DNA of 64,000 bases from Thalassospira marina (GTDB lineage: Bacteria; Pseudomonadota; Alphaproteobacteria; Rhodospirillales; Thalassospiraceae): NCBI RefSeq assembly GCF_002844375.1, contig NZ_CP024199.1, forward strand, positions 3,946,001 to 4,010,000, written 5' to 3'. This document shows positions 44,536-52,193 of the stretch, piece after piece. The translations under genes were made by a program, and so were the position numbers. Under the pieces are notes generated by a model. It worked only from the letters and a program-made list of their open reading frames with translations. It was not told where the DNA came from and searched no databases. Each line of letters opens with the position of its first letter. Position 1 is the first letter of the stretch.

Positions 44536-44802
44536 TAAAGCCCTTTGCCCTTAATCTGGCTCATTTTGCCGCTGCCATTTGTTGCCCGGCAAGGAGAAGT
44601 CCGCAGGGCGTAATGGTTTTACGGCCAAGGATTTCGACGTAGCAGGGCGACAAATGACAGCGGCCCGAAGGGTTTCATTTCGGCGGCTTCTGACTGTGTT
44701 ACATCACTTGCACGATGCACCACATCGCGCTGCGTGATGTGCCTTGCCAGAAGACACGCCGAAATGAAACAAAATGAACCAGATTAAGGGCAAAGGGCTT
44801 TA
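44536..44802. repeat. Nested palindromic element able to form a three-way junction (MITE-like)
   Basis: A 267-bp element with 32-bp terminal inverted repeats at 44536-44567 and 44771-44802 that match at 31 of 32 positions. Inside are two further self-complementary arms: 44568-44587 pairs with 44645-44664 (18 Watson-Crick, one wobble, one mismatch in 20), and 44672-44692 pairs with 44748-44770 (two single-base bulges). Arm 2 has inner helices ACATCAC/GTGATGT and GC-CGATG/CATCG-GC; arm 1 has an inner CGTAA/TTACG. The whole therefore folds as three stacked arms. It has no protein-coding content I recognise and sits between the convergent SDR and GGDEF-EAL genes; it is probably a non-autonomous mobile element or a structured RNA/DNA. 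No other copy was noticed in the window. Confidence 0.75.
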
Positions 44803-44817
44803 ACACATTCAGACAGC

Positions 44818-47091
44818 TTAACGGCCCAGTATCCGATTGACCGATTCCCTTGCCGCCGGGCTCGGAAGGGCCGGCTTTGCTGCCAGCAATTCGGGTACCT
44901 TATCGGCCGGAACAGCAGGCGAGAAATAAAAACCCTGTAGCGCATCACAGCCAATCGCCTGCAGGAATTCCACCTGTGCGACGTTTTCAACCCCTTCTGC
45001 CGTGGTGGCAAGGCGGGTGGCACGGGCCAGTTCGACAATGGCCCGAACCATTGCCTTGTCACTGTCAGACTGATCAAAACCATGAATGAAGGTTTTATCG
45101 ATCTTGATACGGTCCACATCAATCTGGGTCAGGCGGCCCAGCGATGAAAAGCCGGTGCCAAAATCATCCAGCGCAACCTTCACGCCCATTTTCCGAATGG
45201 CTTTCAGGTTTTCTTCGCAGGTACCTGCCGTAACAACGGCCGTTTCGGTTACTTCCAGTTCCAGCCGTTCAGGTGCCAACCCGGTTGCCGACAGAACGGC
45301 AGCCAGCTTTTTCACATAATCCACATCCTGCAATTCAATGATGGAAACATTGACAGCAATGGATTGTTCCGGCCATTTCAGGGCCGCCTCGCACGCGGTT
45401 TGCAGCACATATTGGCCAATATCGCGAATCAGGCCGGATTCCTCGGCCACAGGAATGAAAAATTCGGGCGATACCCAGCCGCGCGCCGGATGCTGCCAGC
45501 GCATAAGGGCTTCAAACCCGGTCAGGACACCGTCAACTGCATTATAGACAGGCTGGTAATGCACACGGAACTGATCCAGCGACACCAGGGCTTCGCGCAA
45601 ATCGGTTTCAACGCGGCGGCGATTACGCAGCAACACGTCCATTTCCACATCAAAACCGGCAAAATCGTTCCGGCCATTCATTTTGGCGTGGTAAAGGGCA
45701 ACATCGGCCTTGCGCAGCAATTCGTTGCGATCACAGCCATGTTCAGGCGCAAAGGCATAACCGACACTTAAACCAACAAAAAGCTGCTGCCCCTCAATAT
45801 TAAAGGGCATGCGCGCCAGTTCGATCAGGCGGCGGCAAAAACGCTCTACATCCTCGCGCTGGCGAATACCGGTCAGCATCAGGGTAAATTCATCGCCCCC
45901 GACACGGGCAACCGCATCGCGTTCCCGCGAAAGCGACGTCAGGCGACGGCCAAATTCATAAATCAGCTTATCGCCCAGGGTATGACCAAACGAATCGTTG
46001 ACCTGCTTGAAGCCATTTAAATCAAGAAACAGAAGTGCGATCCCGGATTTCCCTGCCGGATCAAGCTGTTCCAGTTCCTCATCTACCCGCTGGTTAAAAT
46101 GCACGCGGTTTGGCAGGCCGGTAAGCGAGTCATGCATCACCATATGGCGCATTTTGGCTTCGGTCGCGTACTGGCTGCTCAGGCGGCGATGCATCAGCGT
46201 CATGAAGCCAAACACAATCATCACCAAACCAACGCTCAGCACCACCAGCATCGGCGAGATATAGGCCATCACGGTGGAACCGGGCCGATAGGGCTGCCAG
46301 ACAAAATAGCCAATCGTGCGGCCATCACTTGTGATCATCGGATAGGTGTTTTCTGCCCCAACCGCATCATTGACCGACGAAAACCGCAAATGCTCGAACA
46401 GGTATTTACGTTCCAGATCGCTTAGATATTCCGGGGCATCAAGCCGCTGAACCGCGACATGCAAAAACTCGCTGCCCGCTTTTTGCCGGATCTTGCCGGT
46501 ATCCGATACGATGGGTTTGACGCTGATGATGGATGGGTGACCATCGACCATATCCAGGGCGATTTCGCCCAATGTATTGCTTTTGGGGTCTGCCGGCTCT
46601 TCGCCATCGCGCATACGCTGGCGCAGGCGATCGACCATGGGATACAAAATCGCCTCGAATGCCGGGTCAATATGGGCTTCAAGCCCGCTTTGCTCGCGAA
46701 AGACAAGGACGGGAATATCACGGGGATCCAGCACGTAAAGATCGGCGAATCCGTAATAATCATGCATCCACGACCCAAGATTATTGTTCAGCCAGGCCGT
46801 ATCCCAGGCCCGGGCCGCCACAACCGACTCATCCCAGACCGTCGTGCTTTCCTGTTCATAGGGGATCAGGCGGCGTGTTTCGCTTTGCGACTGGTCAAGC
46901 AGGTAAAGCTGGCGCGCGGTTGCGACCCGGTCGGCTTCGCTGGTTGCCCAATACACCAGAAAGAATCCGGCAATTCCGATAATCAGAACCAGAAGTACCG
47001 CCGGAAGGGTCCGTGTAAGTAAAAAAGTTCGGCTGGAAATGACGGGCTTCCTTGGTTGGCGGGGCAAAATGCGAAATTCGGGCTGGAACAT
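44818..47091 (-). CDS. CHASE4-GGDEF-EAL cyclic di-GMP protein
   Basis: A 757-residue inner-membrane signalling protein. Membrane helices near residues 28-48 and 278-298 bracket a periplasmic CHASE4 sensor (with YEQESTTVWDESVVAARAWDTAW). The GGDEF domain has intact GGDEF at 398-402 and an RxxD I-site at 389-392, so it could both make and be inhibited by cyclic di-GMP. The EAL domain has the intact FEALMRW (527-529 EAL), DDFGTGFSSL and EGVE. Dual activity is possible. It terminates 15 bases from the palindromic element. Confidence 0.95.
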   Translation of the reverse strand: MFQPEFRILPRQPRKPVISSRTFLLTRTLPAVLLVLIIGIAGFFLVYWATSEADRVATARQLYLLDQSQSETRRLIPYEQESTTVWDESVVAARAWDTAWLNNNLGSWMHDYYGFADLYVLDPRDIPVLVFREQSGLEAHIDPAFEAILYPMVDRLRQRMRDGEEPADPKSNTLGEIALDMVDGHPSIISVKPIVSDTGKIRQKAGSEFLHVAVQRLDAPEYLSDLERKYLFEHLRFSSVNDAVGAENTYPMITSDGRTIGYFVWQPYRPGSTVMAYISPMLVVLSVGLVMIVFGFMTLMHRRLSSQYATEAKMRHMVMHDSLTGLPNRVHFNQRVDEELEQLDPAGKSGIALLFLDLNGFKQVNDSFGHTLGDKLIYEFGRRLTSLSRERDAVARVGGDEFTLMLTGIRQREDVERFCRRLIELARMPFNIEGQQLFVGLSVGYAFAPEHGCDRNELLRKADVALYHAKMNGRNDFAGFDVEMDVLLRNRRRVETDLREALVSLDQFRVHYQPVYNAVDGVLTGFEALMRWQHPARGWVSPEFFIPVAEESGLIRDIGQYVLQTACEAALKWPEQSIAVNVSIIELQDVDYVKKLAAVLSATGLAPERLELEVTETAVVTAGTCEENLKAIRKMGVKVALDDFGTGFSSLGRLTQIDVDRIKIDKTFIHGFDQSDSDKAMVRAIVELARATRLATTAEGVENVAQVEFLQAIGCDALQGFYFSPAVPADKVPELLAAKPALPSPAARESVNRILGR

Positions 47092-47344
47092 TCAATTGCG
47101 AAACAGAAATTACCACAAAACGGTCAAATAAAATATACAATCGGATAGGATTGTGAAAATTACTGATAAAACAGGCACATATCCCCTGCCCTGCACATCC
47201 CAATGGATAGGTGCATCGAAATTGCCGCGCCCAACAACATCGAAAGACAGCGTCTTTCCCGTGTGTGCAGCACCCCGAATTGCAGGAAAATTTATATGGT
47301 TATGAAAATAACCCGATTAAAGATGCCAAAACGTCAAAAGGCAC

Positions 47345-47377
47345 CAAAACAAAAGGTCGCCCCGAAGGACGACCTTT
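47345..47377 (-). terminator. Terminator of the tRNA-Gly unit
   Basis: On the minus strand AAAGGTCG/CGACCTTT (8 bp, 10-base loop) is followed by TGTTTTGG, 15 bases past the second tRNA. Confidence 0.8.
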
Positions 47378-47391
47378 GTGAACTTTCATTA

Positions 47392-47466
47392 TGGAGCGGG
47401 CGATGAGATTCGAACTCACGACCCTAACCTTGGCAAGGTTATGCTCTACCCCTGAGCTACGCCCGC
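47392..47466 (-). tRNA. tRNA-Gly (anticodon GCC), copy 1
   Basis: 75 bases including encoded CCA. Acceptor GCGGGCG/CGCCCGC, anticodon loop giving GCC (within CTTGCCAAG), T-arm GAGTTCGAATCTC. Identical to the copy at 47499-47573. Reads GGC and GGU codons. Confidence 0.96.
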
Positions 47467-47498
47467 ATCATAATGAAAGCGGTATTTAACAGAACCGA

Positions 47499-47573
47499 TG
47501 GAGCGGGCGATGAGATTCGAACTCACGACCCTAACCTTGGCAAGGTTATGCTCTACCCCTGAGCTACGCCCGC
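47499..47573 (-). tRNA. tRNA-Gly (anticodon GCC), copy 2
   Basis: Same 75-base gene as the neighbouring copy, 32 bases upstream of it in the direction of transcription. Both would be read from the promoter at 47614-47641 and ended at 47345-47377. Confidence 0.96.
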
Positions 47574-47613
47574 ATTCATCAGTCTTGTGTGTTCCCCTTG
47601 GGGAGCGGCGCGG

Positions 47614-47641
47614 ATAATAGCCCAAGAACGAGTGATTGCAA
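47614..47641 (-). promoter_or_regulatory. Promoter of the tandem tRNA-Gly genes
   Basis: On the minus strand TTGCAA is separated by 16 bases from TATTAT, followed by a GC-rich discriminator (CCGCGCCGC), the pattern seen at stringently controlled stable-RNA promoters. Confidence 0.6.
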
Positions 47642-47793
47642 CACCTTTTTTGATGAAAATGTAACATCGTGAAAAATGGCGGATTTCCAGCGTTTTTTAT
47701 CGGTTTTTTGCGTCATCCGGGCTGCCACCCGAAATTTTTATGCTATTGTGCCCGCCAAATAAATTTCAACACCCCAACCATAACGGAAATAAT

Positions 47794-48312
47794 ATGGACG
47801 ATCCATCTACCCCGTTGTTTGATTATCTGGAAAAATTGGGAATCGACGTCAGCACGGTCGAGCATGCACCGCTTTTCACCGTCGAAGAATCGCAGTCACT
47901 GCGTGGCGATCTTCCGGGTATGCACAGCAAGAACCTGTTCCTGAAAGATAAAAAAGGCGAACTTTGGCTGGTTGTTGCCGAAGAAGACCGTGCCATCCGT
48001 CTTAATCACCTGCACAAGAAGCTGGGCTGTAACCGCCTGTCATTTGGCAATGCCGATTTGCTGCTTAAGGTTCTGGGTGTTGTTCCGGGTTCGGTCACAC
48101 CCTTTGCGCTGATCAATGATACATCAAAACAGGTGAAGGTTGCCTTTGATGAGGCCTTTTTTGCCAGCGAAGATACGCTGTTGAATTTTCACCCGCTGCG
48201 CAATGACCGCACCACCGCAATTTCCCCGGCCGGCCTGCTCAAATTTGTAACCTCGCTGGGCTATGCGCCACAAATGCTCAATCTTGAAGACGAAATTGCG
48301 CAAAGCGACTGA
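47794..48312 (+). CDS. Prolyl-tRNA-editing-type aminoacyl-tRNA deacylase (YbaK/ProX-like)
   Basis: A 172-residue member of the YbaK/ProRS-INS-like editing domain family, which hydrolyses mischarged aminoacyl-tRNA in the cytoplasm. Landmarks: SRLTVEHAPLFTVEES-like stretch near the start, HSKNLFLKDKKGELWLVV in the middle (a conserved Lys in the LKDKK region), and the GSVTPFALINDTSKQV end segment. It is the ProXp-ala/PrdX-like form, so Ala-tRNA-Pro is the likely substrate, by family knowledge. The ATG at 47794 has ACGGAAA upstream. Confidence 0.92.
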   Translation: MDDPSTPLFDYLEKLGIDVSTVEHAPLFTVEESQSLRGDLPGMHSKNLFLKDKKGELWLVVAEEDRAIRLNHLHKKLGCNRLSFGNADLLLKVLGVVPGSVTPFALINDTSKQVKVAFDEAFFASEDTLLNFHPLRNDRTTAISPAGLLKFVTSLGYAPQMLNLEDEIAQSD

Positions 48313-48464
48313 AAAACAGTTGCATTCGCGTTCGTTTAACCCAGATTGCAGGGGTTGCACGCGCTACTTCGCCATATTGCAAAGATGTAATCTAAATCGC
48401 ACCCTCTTGTCCTTACGGATAAGAGGCATCATTTAAAATACGACTAACAGCGAGTAACCTTATC

Positions 48465-49391
48465 ATGTCTCTTATTCTTGATCCCAACTCCTCAGCCCCA
48501 GCCGCGCCAGCCGGGGCCGATTCTGACCTGATCAAGGATTCCGGCATCGAAACATTCATGCAGGATGTTATCGAACCCTCGATGGAAGGCCCCGTTGTTG
48601 TTGATTTCTGGGCGCCCTGGTGCGGCCCGTGTAAAACGCTGACACCGACAATTGAAAAGATCACCCGCGAAGCTGGCGGGCGGGTCAAACTGGTTAAAAT
48701 TGACATCGATAAAAACCAGGACCTGGCCATGCAATTGCGCATCCAGTCAGTTCCGACGGTTTATGCCTTCAAGGGCGGCCGGCCTGTGGATGGTTTCCAG
48801 GGCGCGCAGCCCGAAAGCGAGGTTCGCGCCTTTTTTGAACGCATCGTTGGCGGCCCGATCGAAAGCCCGATCGAAATTCTGCTGGAAAAGGCCCACGAAG
48901 CCCTGGCAGCGGATGACGCCACGACCGCCTATGGCCTTTATGGCAATGTGCTGGAACGCGAACCGGAAAATGATACAGCCCTTGGCGGCGTTTTGCGCTG
49001 CATGGTGGCGATGGGCGAAGTTGAACATGCGCGCGGCTTTGTCGATGACATGGATGACCGCACCCGCCTGAAAGGCCCGGTTGCCGCCGCTATCAGCGCC
49101 CTTGAACTTGCTGAATCCGGTTTCAGCAGCGCAGACCTGGATGCGGCCCGTGCCGCAGCCGAAGCAAACCCCGACGACCTTCAGGCAAGGTTTGATCTGG
49201 GAATGGCCCTGTTTGCGGCCAACAAACGCGATGAAGCCGTGCAGGCCATGATCGCCATCATCCGCAAGGACCGCGGATGGAATGACGACGGGGCACGCGC
49301 CCAGCTTATCAAATTTTTCGAGGCTTGGGGCCCGATGGATCCGGCAAGTGTTGCCGGCCGGCGCGCCCTTTCAACGGTACTATTTGCATGA
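48465..49391 (+). CDS. cnoX: Thioredoxin-TPR protein CnoX/YbbN-like
   Basis: A 308-residue protein with an N-terminal thioredoxin domain carrying the classical WCGPC (Trp52 to Cys56) and a C-terminal helical TPR region (residues 145-300, AHEALAADDATTAYGLYGNVL and similar repeats). E. coli CnoX lacks the second Cys, whereas the intact CXXC here means redox activity as well as holdase function is likely, as in Caulobacter CnoX. The stop TGA overlaps the ATG of the next gene (ATGA at 49388-49391), so translation is coupled. Confidence 0.93.
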   Translation: MSLILDPNSSAPAAPAGADSDLIKDSGIETFMQDVIEPSMEGPVVVDFWAPWCGPCKTLTPTIEKITREAGGRVKLVKIDIDKNQDLAMQLRIQSVPTVYAFKGGRPVDGFQGAQPESEVRAFFERIVGGPIESPIEILLEKAHEALAADDATTAYGLYGNVLEREPENDTALGGVLRCMVAMGEVEHARGFVDDMDDRTRLKGPVAAAISALELAESGFSSADLDAARAAAEANPDDLQARFDLGMALFAANKRDEAVQAMIAIIRKDRGWNDDGARAQLIKFFEAWGPMDPASVAGRRALSTVLFA

Positions 49392-50086
49392 ACATTTGCG
49401 GCCCATTTGATCCTGATTTTTCTGAACTGCCGGCTACCCTTCCGGTATTTCCGCTGAGCGGCGCCCTGTTGCTGCCCCGCGGTCATTTACCGTTGAATAT
49501 TTTTGAGCCGCGCTATCTGAATATGATCATTGATGCCCTGGGCCGCGACCGCATGATCGGAATGGTGCAGCCGCGCCATTCCGAAGACCTTGGAAACAGC
49601 AATGACAACGAAGCCGATAATTCACCAGCTTTGTTTGATACCGGCTGTATTGGCCGCATTTCGGCATTCAGCGAAACAGACGATGGCCGCTTCCTGATCA
49701 CACTTACCGGTGTATGCCGGTTTGACATTGCCCGTGAACTCCCGCTGGCCAAAGGCGGCTACCGTGCCGTCGAATGCGATTATTCGCGCTGGCGCGGTGA
49801 CCTTGATTACGCCATTTCCTCGACCGATCAGCCCTTGAACAGATCACGCCTGCAACGCGCACTTGATGCCTATTTTGCCCATCATTCCCTGCGTTCCTGC
49901 TGGGATACGATCAGCGATACCGACGATGAAATGCTGGTAACAGCCATTGCGATGGGCTGCCAGCTTGATCCACTTGAAAAACAGGCTTTGCTGGAATGCC
50001 CAAGCCTGTATGATCGCGGCAATATGCTGACGACATTGCTGGAAATGGCATGCCATCCCCAAACCAGTAAGGCCGCCGGTAACTAG
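49388..50086 (+). CDS. LON substrate-binding domain protein
   Basis: A 232-residue protein consisting of the Lon N-terminal (PUA-like) domain only: LPVFPLSGALLLPRGHLPLNIFEPRY is the signature, followed by helices in the second half. No ATPase or protease part is present; such proteins are free-standing and their client is unknown, though the context with CnoX suggests protein quality control. It overlaps the previous gene by four bases and is followed by the Trm112-type gene after about 80 bases. The start at 49388 is set by the overlap. Confidence 0.9.
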   Translation: MNICGPFDPDFSELPATLPVFPLSGALLLPRGHLPLNIFEPRYLNMIIDALGRDRMIGMVQPRHSEDLGNSNDNEADNSPALFDTGCIGRISAFSETDDGRFLITLTGVCRFDIARELPLAKGGYRAVECDYSRWRGDLDYAISSTDQPLNRSRLQRALDAYFAHHSLRSCWDTISDTDDEMLVTAIAMGCQLDPLEKQALLECPSLYDRGNMLTTLLEMACHPQTSKAAGN

Positions 50087-50166
50087 GGTGCGACAAGGAT
50101 GACGGCAGCCGGTTTTATTTCCCCTTTGCGGGAATGCACCGCGCCGCAAGGACAAGGCAAAAATAC

Positions 50167-50358
50167 ATGACGACCGCAAACCAAAGCCCGGTTGATCCGA
50201 AACTGCTGGAAATGCTGCTATGCCCGGTAACCAAGGATACGCTGGAATATGACCGGGAAAACAGCGAACTGATCAGCCGCAAGGCTGGCCTTGCCTATCC
50301 GATCCGTGATGGCATTCCCATCATGCTGCCCGACGAAGCCCGCGTCATCGAAGACTGA
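50167..50358 (+). CDS. Trm112-family protein (YcaR-like)
   Basis: A 63-residue protein with the Trm112/YcaR fold: LLEMLLCPVTKDTLEYDRENSELISRKAGLAYPIRDGIPIML. Only one of the zinc-type cysteines remains, as in other bacterial YcaR proteins. Eukaryotic Trm112 activates methyltransferases; the bacterial role is unsettled. The ATG at 50167 has AAGGACAAGG upstream; the longer reading (from 50134) is unlikely. It is part of the CnoX-LON-Trm112-DUF971 cluster. Confidence 0.92.
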   Translation: MTTANQSPVDPKLLEMLLCPVTKDTLEYDRENSELISRKAGLAYPIRDGIPIMLPDEARVIED

Positions 50359-50371
50359 CAGGCTAGCAATT

Positions 50372-50761
50372 ATGACCGGCAACGCTTTTACGCCCAGCCA
50401 CCTCCCGGTCGAGATAAATTATCTCAAAGACGACCGGATACTGGAAATTATCTGGGATGATGACCAAACCACCCGCCTGAGCGCGGAGCTTTTGCGCGTC
50501 GAAAGCCCATCTGCCGAAGTCCAGGGGCATCACCCGTCTGAAAAGCGGATTATTTCCGGCCGCAAGCATGTCGGGATTATCGATATCGAGCCTGTTGGCC
50601 AATATGCGATAAAAATTACGTTCGATGACCTGCATGACAGCGGCATTTACAGCTGGCATTACCTGCGCGAACTGCACGAAAACCAGGACAGGCTCTGGCA
50701 GGCTTATGAACAGGCGCTGAAAGAACGCGGCCTGTCTCGCGAGCCCCGCAAACCAGCCTGA
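50372..50761 (+). CDS. DUF971-family protein
   Basis: A 129-residue protein of the DUF971 (GBBH-like) group, recognised by VEINYLKDDRILEIIWDDDQTTRLSAELLRVESPSAE and GIYSWHYLRELHENQ. In other bacteria DUF971 is linked to iron-sulfur assembly by gene context; I have no evidence for this here. It starts 13 bases after the Trm112 stop, so it is the last gene of a tightly packed set. A bidirectional terminator lies 150 bases beyond. Confidence 0.9.
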   Translation: MTGNAFTPSHLPVEINYLKDDRILEIIWDDDQTTRLSAELLRVESPSAEVQGHHPSEKRIISGRKHVGIIDIEPVGQYAIKITFDDLHDSGIYSWHYLRELHENQDRLWQAYEQALKERGLSREPRKPA

Positions 50762-50912
50762 CCGCTCGCCGGTCCCTTGCGACTGTGACCGCATGAAATG
50801 CAGTCACCTGCGCACGCGCACGGTGCTATGAAGGACCTAGGCATCCAATCGCCACATCCCGCTGGAATGTGCATATAATCTGGCGCATTCGCGATGTGAG
50901 CGAGCCACAAAC

Positions 50913-50949
50913 AAAAAGACCGCCGCAGAGGACTGCGACGGTCTTTTTT
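50913..50949. terminator. Bidirectional terminator between DUF971 and ompW
   Basis: A long stem of AAAAAGACCG/CGGTCTTTTT type with an inner CGCA/TGCG pair, A-run on the left and T-run on the right, so it ends transcripts from both convergent genes. Confidence 0.9.
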
Positions 50950-50971
50950 GCATCTGTCCCCGAAAGAACAA

Positions 50972-51637
50972 TTAGAAGCGGTAACCGATACCGATACCGA
51001 ACAGCCACGGATCAAGATCCGCATCAGCTTTAACAGTGCCTGCACCAGTGTTGACCGAAACGTCGGTGTTCAGGAAGATCTTCTTGACGTCAACGTTCAA
51101 AGACCACGGACCAGAGATGGCATAGTCAAAACCGGCCTGGAATGCATAACCAAAGCCATTGTCATATTTGACTTCCTGGAACTGACCCGGCTTGGAGTCA
51201 TAGAAGAACGTGTAGTTGACACCAGCGCCGATATACGGGCTGAAACGTTCTTTGCTCAGGAAGTGGTACTGCAGGGTCAGGGTCGGCGGCAGCAGACGGA
51301 CGCTACCCAGATCAAGATCCGAAGCACCAGTGTTCCAGCTTACATCATGTTTGGACGTACCAGCGATCAGCTCGAGTGCGATATTGTCGGTAATGAAATA
51401 GGAAAAGTCGAGTTCCGGGATAACGTCGTTATCAACGTTGCCTTCACCGCCAAGCGAATCACTTTTGATGTTTTCATCCGGAACAACGCCGACGATACGT
51501 CCACGGACCAGAATGTCGCCAGCGGACTTGCCTTTAAAGCCCATATCGTCAGCCGAAGCCGGAGCGATCGAAGCAGCAGCAGCCGCAACCAGAATAGCAG
51601 CTGCACCGGCAGCTTTAAGAGTATTGATCAGTCGCAT
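50972..51637 (-). CDS. ompW: OmpW-family outer-membrane beta-barrel
   Basis: A 221-residue eight-stranded barrel. A signal peptide MRLINTLKAAGAAAILVAAAAASIAPASA is followed by alternating strands, and the chain ends GIGIGYRF with the C-terminal Phe needed for outer-membrane insertion. In E. coli OmpW is a small-molecule channel controlled by FNR and linked to the change between aerobic and anaerobic life; a near-consensus FNR box sits upstream at 51705-51718. The gene is monocistronic with a GAG-type ribosome site. Confidence 0.93.
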   Translation of the reverse strand: MRLINTLKAAGAAAILVAAAAASIAPASADDMGFKGKSAGDILVRGRIVGVVPDENIKSDSLGGEGNVDNDVIPELDFSYFITDNIALELIAGTSKHDVSWNTGASDLDLGSVRLLPPTLTLQYHFLSKERFSPYIGAGVNYTFFYDSKPGQFQEVKYDNGFGYAFQAGFDYAISGPWSLNVDVKKIFLNTDVSVNTGAGTVKADADLDPWLFGIGIGYRF

Positions 51638-51704
51638 AATATGGACTCCCCTACGTCAAAGAATTGATCGAGGCGGAGCATCGTGCAATTGGGACGCAAA
51701 AAGC
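51638..51704 (-). other. Leader and promoter region of ompW
   Basis: About 70 bases between the ompW start and the FNR-like box; it should hold the -10 and transcription start, but no box is clear enough to place. Confidence 0.4.
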
Positions 51705-51718
51705 TTGACCCACATCAA
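51705..51718 (-). promoter_or_regulatory. FNR/FixK-type box upstream of ompW
   Basis: TTGAC-CCAC-ATCAA differs at one position from the symmetric TTGAT-N4-ATCAA box recognised by FNR, ANR and FixK. Centre is about 74 bases upstream of the ompW ATG. Confidence 0.55.
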
Positions 51719-51723
51719 GAAAA

Positions 51724-51739
51724 CCACATGAAATCATGT
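51724..51739. promoter_or_regulatory. CACATGA/TCATGTG palindrome beside the FNR-like box
   Basis: A perfect 7-bp inverted repeat with a 2-base centre, immediately upstream of the FNR-like box; a possible second regulator site. Confidence 0.4.
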
Positions 51740-52126
51740 GTCTTTTAGAACGATTTTCAACTGTTGTCGTGTAGTTAAGGTTTTCCGCCACTTTTTGCAG
51801 TGGCAAATTTGTCACGTTCTCGAAAAAAGACTGTTAAAAAAGTCTCACGGCTAAAATTTCAGGCGATCGAACGTGCAATTTAACCGCGAATCGCATGACC
51901 ACGGTTCATTTATTTCCCAAGAATCCATTTTCCGAACACACACTCGCAAAACCGCAAACACCGGATTCCATCCCTGCCGGGATCATTCGAGCCATCATAG
52001 TTTTGAAAAGTTTTAATTTTTAAGGGTTCGACGAAAACCCAACCATTGGCCAAGCGAACAATCCCACCCCCAACACCACCGACCAATGATCAGTCATCCT
52101 GCCCCCCGAGATCTCGCAGGCCACAA
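51740..52126. other. Intergenic region beyond the ompW promoter
   Basis: Nearly 400 bases of non-coding sequence between the ompW regulatory sites and the UbiH-type terminator. I see AT-rich tracts but no gene or clear repeat. Confidence 0.45.
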
Positions 52127-52162
52127 AGCAAAAGCCCCGCGTCACACAACGCGGGGCTTTTA
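52127..52162 (-). terminator. Terminator of the UbiH-type gene
   Basis: A perfect 12-bp stem AAAGCCCCGCGT/ACGCGGGGCTTT with a 6-base loop, followed on the minus strand by TTTTGCTTTG. Confidence 0.85.
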
Positions 52163-52193
52163 TCCCAAGTCGGAAAATGGAATTTCAGGTGCC

